NCBI RefSeq assembly: GCF_001723305.1
Contig: NZ_LPWF01000002.1
Coordinates: 49,783-113,782 of the forward strand
Direction of reading: 5' to 3'
DNA: 64,000 nucleotides
From: Methyloceanibacter superfactus
Lineage (GTDB): Bacteria > Pseudomonadota > Alphaproteobacteria > Rhizobiales > Methyloligellaceae
The notes under the pieces are model-generated. The model made no database searches. It was not told where the DNA came from and saw only the letters and a program-made list of their open reading frames with translations. Made by a program: the position numbers and the translations under genes. Within the stretch, counting starts at the first letter, position 1. Each line of letters opens with the position of its first letter. This document shows, one piece after another, positions 58,255-64,000 of this stretch.

Positions 58255-60029
58255 ATGACCCATATGGTGGGTGATCAGGCCTTCGAGCGCGGGTCCCGCG
58301 TTCAAGAGGTGCATCTTGGCGGCCCGAGCCCGCTGCGACGCCTGATGCTCGCCAGCATGGCCTCCATCAGCTATCCCGGCAGCCAGGCGGAGCAGCTTCT
58401 GCTCGCCCCGCAAGAGTTGCGCACGGCCGATCCGAGCTTCGCCACCGAGGTCTATAACGGCCATTTCGGGCTCGCGGGAAAGCTCGCCGAGCTCGGCGCG
58501 GAGTCGCCGTTCGAGATCCGGCCGCCATCCGCCAATTGGGCCCGGGAGCTTTACGGCTTCGGCTGGCTCCGGCATTTGCGCGCCGCCGACTCAGAGCTGT
58601 CGCGGGAGCAGGCCAAAGCGCTGGTCCACGACTTCATCCGGCTGCGCCGCTCCGTGCATGGGCTCGCCTGGCAGCCCGAGATCGTCGCCCGCCGCGTCAT
58701 CTCCTGGCTCTCCAACTCGGTGCTCATCCTCGATTCCGGCGAGCCGCAGGCCTATGAGGCCTTCTTGAAGGCACTCACCGCGCAGCTCCGCTATCTGTCG
58801 GCGAGCTATCGCGACACGCCGGACGGCACGCCCCGCCTGCTCACCCTCATGGCGCTCCTCTATGCGGGCCTGTGCATCGCCGAGCAGCAGGCCGTGGTCG
58901 ACGCTACACGCGGCCCTTCTGCAAGGAGCTCGACCGGCAGATCCTCCCCGATGGCGGGCATATCTCCCGCAACCCGGAAGCCCTCATCGAGCTGCTGCTC
59001 GACCTGTTGCCGCTTCGGCAATGTTTCGTAGCGCGCGACCGGGTGCCGCCCAAGGAACTCACCGACGCCATCGACCGCATCATGCCGATGCTGCGCTTCT
59101 TCCGCGGCGCGGACGGCACCATCGCGCGGTTCAACGGCGCCGGGCCGACGCCGACCGACGCGCTCGCCACGGTGCTCGCCTATGACGACATCGAAGGCTC
59201 TCCCGTGCGGACCGCGTCGAACTCCGGCTATGTGCGGCTCGAATGCGGCACCACGCTCATCATCTGCGATCTAGGCCCGCCGCCGATCACCTCGCTTACC
59301 ACCAAGGCCCATGCCGGCTTCCTGTCCTTCGAGATGAGCTCGGGCGACGCGCCCATGATCATCAATTGCGGCGCGCCTTCCGCCGACCACGAGGAGTGGC
59401 GCCTCTACGCCCGCACCACGCCGGCCCATTCGACGCTGAGCCTGGAGGAAGATTCGCTGGCCGAGTTCAACGGTATGGCCAACGGCGCCCTGCCCCCGGC
59501 GGACGCCACGCTGTCGGGGCCGATGAACCCGCAAGGCGCCTTCTCGGATCAGGGCGACAACCTGCGCATCAAGGGCTCCCATGACGGCTATATGAGCCGC
59601 TACGGGGTGAGCCATTCGCGGCAGATCCTGGTGCAGCCGTCAGGCAATCTCATCTCGAGCGAGGACAAGCTCTCCACGCGCGGTCTCAAGAGCCCCGACG
59701 GGCTGATCGCCGGCGCCTACGCCATCCGCTTTCATCTGCATCCGAGCGTGAAGGCGCAGATCACCGGCGACGGCAGCGCCGTCACCTTGATCCTGCGCAA
59801 CGGCGAGACCTGGCGCATCAGCTCCAATGCCGAGGAGACCGCGATCGAGGAGAGCATGCTGCTCGCCGACCAGCGCGGGCCGCAGCCGACCTCGCAAGTG
59901 GTGCTGAGCGGCATGATGGGCGAGGCGCGCGAGGTCCGCATCGTGTGGAATATCGAGCGGACCGGCGACACGGACGCCCATCCCCTGGTCGACCCCAACG
60001 AGGCCGGAACGGGCGCGAGCCAGGAATGA
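58255..60029 (+). CDS. Heparinase II/III family protein (one frameshift)
   Basis: About 591 residues. The N-terminal alpha/alpha toroid (YNGHFGLAGKLAELGAESPF, WLRHLRAADSELSREQAKAL, PEIVARRVISWLSNSVLIL) crosses a lost base near 58905 into GRPFCKELDRQILPDGGHIS-type residues with RNPEALIELLLDLLPLRQ; the C-terminal beta-sandwich has FNGAGPTPTDALATVL, HSTLSLEEDSLAEF and HDGYMSRYGVSHSRQI. No signal peptide is visible from ATG 58255. The polysaccharide substrate is unknown. The rsmB-heparinase-purH order is usual in this group. Confidence 0.88.
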
Positions 60030-60040
60030 GCCCTCTCATT

Positions 60041-60134
60041 CGTCATTGCCGGGCTTGAGCCGGCGATCCAATCCATTGGCCTATTAGGCTATTGCGGACC
60101 GGCATGGATGCCCGGATTAAGGCCGGGTATGACG
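60041..60134 (+). repeat. REP-like palindromic repeat, long copy
   Basis: An imperfect palindrome opening CGTCATTGCCGGGCTTGAGC and closing GGCCGGGTATGACG, with GGATGCCCGG on the right arm. The left arm matches 55053-55090. It fills most of the gap between the heparinase gene and purH and could fold into a long hairpin in either transcript. Confidence 0.75.
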
Positions 60135-60170
60135 ATTCAAATCGAATGGATTTTGCTTTAGAGCGTGACC

Positions 60171-61753
60171 ATGAAAACGAGAAAGATAACCCGGGCGCTG
60201 CTTTCGGTCAGCGACAAGACGGGTCTGGTCGATTTTGCCACGGCGCTCGCCAATCGCGGCGTCGCGCTCGTGTCGACGGGCGGCACCGCCAAGGCGCTCA
60301 GGAATGCCGGGTTGAGCGTGATCGACGTCGCCGAGGTTACCGGCAGCCCTGAGATGATGGACGGGCGGGTGAAGACGCTTCATCCGAAGATCCACGGCGG
60401 GCTGCTGGCCATGCGCGGCAACGCCACGCATGAGAAGGCCTTGGAAGAGCACGGCATCCCGCCGATCGACCTGCTCGTGGTCAATCTCTATCCCTTCGCC
60501 GCCACGGTGCGCGCGGGCGGCGATTTCGACATCTGCGTCGAAAATATCGACATCGGCGGACCCGCCATGATCGCGCGGCGGCGAAGAACCATGCCGGCGT
60601 CACCGTGGTGGTGGACCCGGCCGACTATATGGACGTGCTCGACGAGATCGAGCGTCTCGACGGCACCACCCTTCCGTTGCGCAAGACGCTCGCGGCCAAG
60701 GCCTTCGCCCATACGAGCGCCTATGACGCGGGCATCGCCACCTGGTTCGCCGAGCAGCTCGGCCACGACATGCCGGAGACGCGCGTCATCGCCGGCACGC
60801 TCGAGCGCGCACTCCGCTATGGCGAGAACCCGCATCAGCAGGCCGCCTTCTACCAAACCTCGGAGCAGCGTTGCGGCGTCGCTAGCGCCATCCTGGTGCA
60901 GGGCAAGGAGCTCTCCTACAACAATCTCAACGACACCGACGCGGCCTATGAGCTCGTCGCCGAGTTCGATCCGAAGCGCTCGGCGGCGGTCGCCATCATC
61001 AAGCACGCCAATCCGTGCGGCGTGGCCATCGCGCCCACGCTGGCCGCCGCCTACGAGAAGGCGCTGGCCTGCGATTCCACGAGCGCCTTCGGCGGCATCG
61101 TCGCGCTCAACCGCGATCTCGACGAAGAGGCGGCGACAGAGATCGTCAAGATCTTCACCGAGGTGATCATCGCGCCGGAAGCCACACCCGAAGCGAAGGA
61201 GATCGTCGCGGGGAAGAAGAATTTGCGTCTGCTGCTCGCCGGCGGGCTGCCCGATCCGCGCGCGCCGGGCCTCACCTTCCGCTCGCTCGCGGGCGGCTTC
61301 CTGGTGCAGTCCCGCGACAACGGCATGGTCGAGGGCGCCGATCTCCAAGTGGTGACCAAGCGTCACCCCACCGACCAGGAGTTCGCCGATCTCATCTTCG
61401 CCTTCACCGTGGCGAAGCACGTGAAGTCGAACACCATCGTCTACGCGAAGGACGGCGCCACGGTCGGCATCGGCGCCGGCCAGATGTCCCGCGTGGACTC
61501 CGCGCGCATCGCCGCGCGTAAGGCGCAAGACGCGGCGCAAGCGCTCGGGCTAGACGCGCCGCTGACGATCGGCTCCGTCGCCGCGTCGGACGCCTTCTTC
61601 CCCTTCGCCGACGGCTTACAAGTGGTGGCCGAAGCCGGCGCCACGGCGGTGATCCAGCCGGGCGGCTCCATGCGCGACGACGAGGTGATCGCCGCCGCCG
61701 ACGAAGCCGGCCTCGCCATGGTGTTCACCGGCATGCGCCACTTCCGGCATTAG
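60171..61753 (+). CDS. purH: Bifunctional AICAR formyltransferase / IMP cyclohydrolase PurH (one frameshift)
   Basis: Final two steps of IMP synthesis. The N-terminal cyclohydrolase has [27 protein letters not shown] and [19 protein letters not shown]; a lost C near 60577 interrupts [20 protein letters not shown]. The formyltransferase part has [31 protein letters not shown], the catalytic [25 protein letters not shown] and [11 protein letters not shown]. About 528 residues. Start ATG 60171; a GTG two codons upstream is possible. Confidence 0.95.
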
Positions 61754-61792
61754 CGTTTGGCGTAGCCGCACCGGGCGCGTCGGCGCCGAACT

Positions 61793-63090
61793 TTAATCCG
61801 TGTCTACGCTGATCTCGTTGATCGCGGTGTCGGCATATTTCGATCCTGGATAGACCGAGCGAATAACGAGCGCGATCCATTTGGTCTCGATCGGCTGGGC
61901 GAGCGCCATGCTCTGCGAACCGGGCTCATCACGCAACGTGATCTCCAGGCTGTCCCCGTTGGAGAACCGAATTTCCACATCCTTCGCCCGGCTGTTCTTC
62001 GCAAAGATGTCGGCGTTCTTGTTGTAACCGTTGCGAATGGTGAGGGTGCGCACCATGCGCGGCGACCCGAACTCGACCACGGCAAACTCGCCGAGACCCT
62101 GGCCGTCGCGGCCTTCGACCCAGGCCGTGCTGTCGTTCCCGTCGGTCAAGTTCTGCGGCCCATAGCTGTTGCCATGGCCCGGCGCGAGCACCGAGCTGGC
62201 GCAAATGGTCGTGTCGCCGGAGCGGCTGCAATCCTCCGTCTCCGTGCTGGGCCGGGGCAGATCCACCTCGGGTTCGGCGAGCGCCGGCGGCGCCTCTTCC
62301 GGCGGCTCCGCTGGCGCAATTTCAGGCGTGTCCGCTGGCGCAAATGCTGGCGTCACCGCTTCGGGCTCGTCCGGCGTTTCCGCCGGCGTCACCGCCTCGG
62401 AGACTTCCGGGGCCGGCGCTGGCGTCGGCGTCTCCTCCGGCGGCGTCTGGGCAAAGGCCGGCTCATCGGTCGGGGGCGGCTCGACCGGCAGGCTCTGAGA
62501 CCGCTCCTGAACCGCCCAGAGGATGAAGCCTCCTAGACCTGCCAGCAGCACGGCAGCCAGCAGCCCCGCACCAGGAGCCCCCGCCTGGACCGGCCGGCGG
62601 GGGGGAGAGCTTCGGTTTGCAGGGCCGGGACGGCTTGCGGCGCCTCGCCGCCTTCGGCTGCGGCGATCAGGTCCGCCAGACGGTCGAACTCGGCCGTCCC
62701 GCCGCCGAATGCATCGATCCACTGGGTGTTCGAGATAAACAGCTCGAGGCCGGGCGAAGGATCGACCGGCTCGATGCGAATGGTGAAGATCGGCCTCCGC
62801 TTGCTGATGGCGCGCTCGACCTCACGCCCAACGAAAGCGGACTGGTTGCTGGATTTAGAGAGCGTCAGGACGAAACAGCGCGAGCGTTCGATGCCCTTGA
62901 TGATCTCGCCCGCGTAGGTGCATCCGGGCCTGACGTCGCGTGGCGCGATCCAGCATTTCAGCCCACGCTTTTCCAGCGCGGCGGTGATCGCCTGCGCCGC
63001 CTTGAGGTCTTCTTTGGCGTGGCTGACGAAGGCCGCCAAATCCGGCGCCTGATCCGGCGTCCAGTCCTCCGGGCGTGACGGCTCTTCCAT
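61793..63090 (-). CDS. TIR domain, transmembrane helix, C-terminal carbohydrate-binding-type domain protein (one frameshift)
   Basis: About 432 residues from ATG 63090. Residues 17-130 are a bacterial TIR domain: AAFVSHAKEDLKAAQAITAA, GLKCWIAPRDVRPGCTYAGE and FVGREVERAIS, with Glu90 at the position of the NADase catalytic Glu of SARM1-type TIRs. A frame break in a G run near 62600 is followed by a membrane helix (GLLAAVLLAGLGGFILWAV), a Pro/Glu/Thr-rich linker of about 80 residues, and a beta-rich discoidin-like domain (NSYGPQNLTDGNDSTAWVEG, VRTLTIRNGYNKNADIF, VYPGSKYADTAINEIS) of the type called NADase-type glycan-binding. Predicted topology is TIR in the cytoplasm, lectin-like domain outside. 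It lies 18 bp after a lipoprotein gene. Confidence 0.87.
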
Positions 63091-63108
63091 GACCAATTGC
63101 CCTAGCGC

Positions 63109-63798
63109 TCACAGAAAGGTGCAACGCGGGGGTAGGCCCTCGATTGGATCGAGGGCCTCACAGCTCCTACGGCGCGCGTCCGGATAGACCGGCTGCGGCT
63201 GGCTCGGCGACGGCGCCTCGCCCTTGTGCGGCTCGGACGGCGCGTCCTCGGCGATCGTCGGCGGGACCACGATGGTGTCTTCTTCCACCATCGCCTCGCC
63301 ATCGGGTGTTTCCACCGCCATGGTGTCCTCTTCGATCACGGCCGGGCCGTCCGGGGTGTCGACTTCCATGGTCTCTTCTTCGATCACCGCTTCGCCGGCG
63401 GGCTCTTCCATATCCATCGCGGCGCCGTCCGGCTCACCCTCGGGGTAGACCGGCTGCGGCTGCGAGTCCGACGGGGGCTCGCCCGCATGCGGCTCCGACG
63501 GTGCGTCCTCGGAGACCGTCGGCGGGACCGAGATGACCTCCATGGTCTCTTCTTCCATCACCGCCTCGGGCTCTTCTTCGGCCGCAGGCTCCTCGGCAGC
63601 AGGCTCTTCCGCAGCAGGCTCCTCGGCAGCGGGTTCCTCAGCCGGCGCGGCGTCCTCCGCCGCGGGCGCTTCGGTGGCCGGCGCCTCAGTGGCGGGCTGC
63701 TCAGACGGCTCTTTGGATGTCTCGTCGTCCTTCGGCTGCTCGCAGCCCGCGAACAGACACGCGGCAAACAAGGCCGCAACGACTGCAAATTTTCTCAT
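63109..63798 (-). CDS. Acidic repeat lipoprotein
   Basis: 229 residues. Lipoprotein signal MRKFAVVAALFAACLFAGC with lipidated Cys19. Mature part is strongly acidic with four AAEEP units (about 50-76), several EEETMEV/EEDTMAV units each followed by a PDG-type spacer, and a longer unit (VPPT, EDAPSEPH, SQPQPVYP) that occurs twice. The tail ARRRSCEALDPIEGLPPRC has two Cys. First gene of a two-gene unit with the TIR protein. Function unknown. Confidence 0.8.
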   Translation of the reverse strand: MRKFAVVAALFAACLFAGCEQPKDDETSKEPSEQPATEAPATEAPAAEDAAPAEEPAAEEPAAEEPAAEEPAAEEEPEAVMEEETMEVISVPPTVSEDAPSEPHAGEPPSDSQPQPVYPEGEPDGAAMDMEEPAGEAVIEEETMEVDTPDGPAVIEEDTMAVETPDGEAMVEEDTIVVPPTIAEDAPSEPHKGEAPSPSQPQPVYPDARRRSCEALDPIEGLPPRCTFL

Positions 63799-64000
63799 AC
63801 TCGCCCCCGATCAAAGTCAATGTCATGCCCCAGCAGCCTCGAACTTAACGCGAACGCCGCCGCATTACCATGGTGCAGGCCGTCATAGTGTCGTCGACGT
63901 GTCCCCGGCTTATCCCCGCCCTCCGAAGCTGCGGTACAATCATCCCATCCCTCGTCCATGAGGACGCGAGCTGCAGACCGTCTGTCGTTCGGGACTTGGG
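63799..64000. other. Region upstream of the lipoprotein gene, window end
   Basis: 202 bp without a supported gene. It should contain the promoter of the lipoprotein-TIR unit on the minus strand. No -10/-35 pair, operator or RNA feature stands out. Confidence 0.3.

Noticed and set aside
60171..61753. purH as a pseudogene
   Set aside because: One lost C in a GC run explains the break; all active-site segments are intact on both sides and the same error type recurs across the window.

Overview
This 64-kb window is GC-rich (roughly two thirds GC by eye) and reads as an alphaproteobacterial chromosome, most likely Hyphomicrobiales. Supporting signs are an aerobic-type cobalamin cluster with cobW and cbtAB, a hemC-hemD-mic60-hemY order, the NAGGN osmolyte operon, a LigD with ligase before polymerase, and a rsmB-heparinase-purH block. 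The genus cannot be fixed from sequence alone. No phage, insertion sequence or CRISPR array was seen.

Layout. 1-5.0 kb: the 3' part of ligD, a His-rich membrane protein, a 22-codon ORF with an exceptionally long Shine-Dalgarno and its own terminator, an extensin-like protein, a small protein and a lipid kinase. 5.0-26.7 kb: a nearly complete adenosylcobalamin locus (cobC, cbiB, cobQ, cobO, cobP, cbtA, cbtB; DUF1636, cobW, cobN, cobG, cobH, cobI, cobJ, cobK, cobL, cobE, cobM, cbiD, cobB, cobT, cobS). It is driven outward by two back-to-back cobalamin riboswitches near 10.57-11.01 kb. Uroporphyrinogen methylation, the two small chelatase subunits and DMB synthesis are not here. 26.8-32.7 kb: two Tyr-rich secreted proteins, an in-frame fusion of a cytoplasmic YkuD domain to a MurC-like ligase, and a YcbB-like L,D-transpeptidase with a very long acidic linker. 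33.1-37.9 kb: the three-gene NAGGN operon. 37.9-42.3 kb: a CDF transporter, a FabI-type reductase, an MFS exporter and a MipA/OmpV protein. 42.4-43.4 kb: tRNA-Thr(CGT) with a duplicated 3' half enclosing about 0.9 kb of apparently foreign DNA. 43.5-48.4 kb: heme operon with Mic60. 48.5-61.8 kb: housekeeping genes (tsaD, gpsA, acs, htpX, rsmB, purH) with small neighbours. 61.8-63.8 kb: an acidic repeat lipoprotein followed by a TIR-transmembrane-carbohydrate-binding protein.

The cobalamin genes cover cobalt uptake (CbtAB), corrin ring methylation and contraction (CobI, G, J, M, K, L, H, with CbiD supplying the C-1 step), amidation and cobalt chelation (CobB, CobN, CobQ), adenosylation (CobO) and nucleotide-loop assembly (CobC, CbiB, CobP, CobT, CobS). 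The heme operon draws on the same tetrapyrrole stem. The two cell-wall genes at 27.6-32.7 kb converge and plausibly act on peptidoglycan stem peptides.

Caution: about 40 frame breaks, mostly single-base losses in GC-rich runs, interrupt genes whose protein sequence continues intact in another frame, including essential genes (purH, tsaD, gpsA). They look like uncorrected sequencing or assembly indels rather than gene decay. Affected genes are given as one span from start to intended stop, with the breaks noted.
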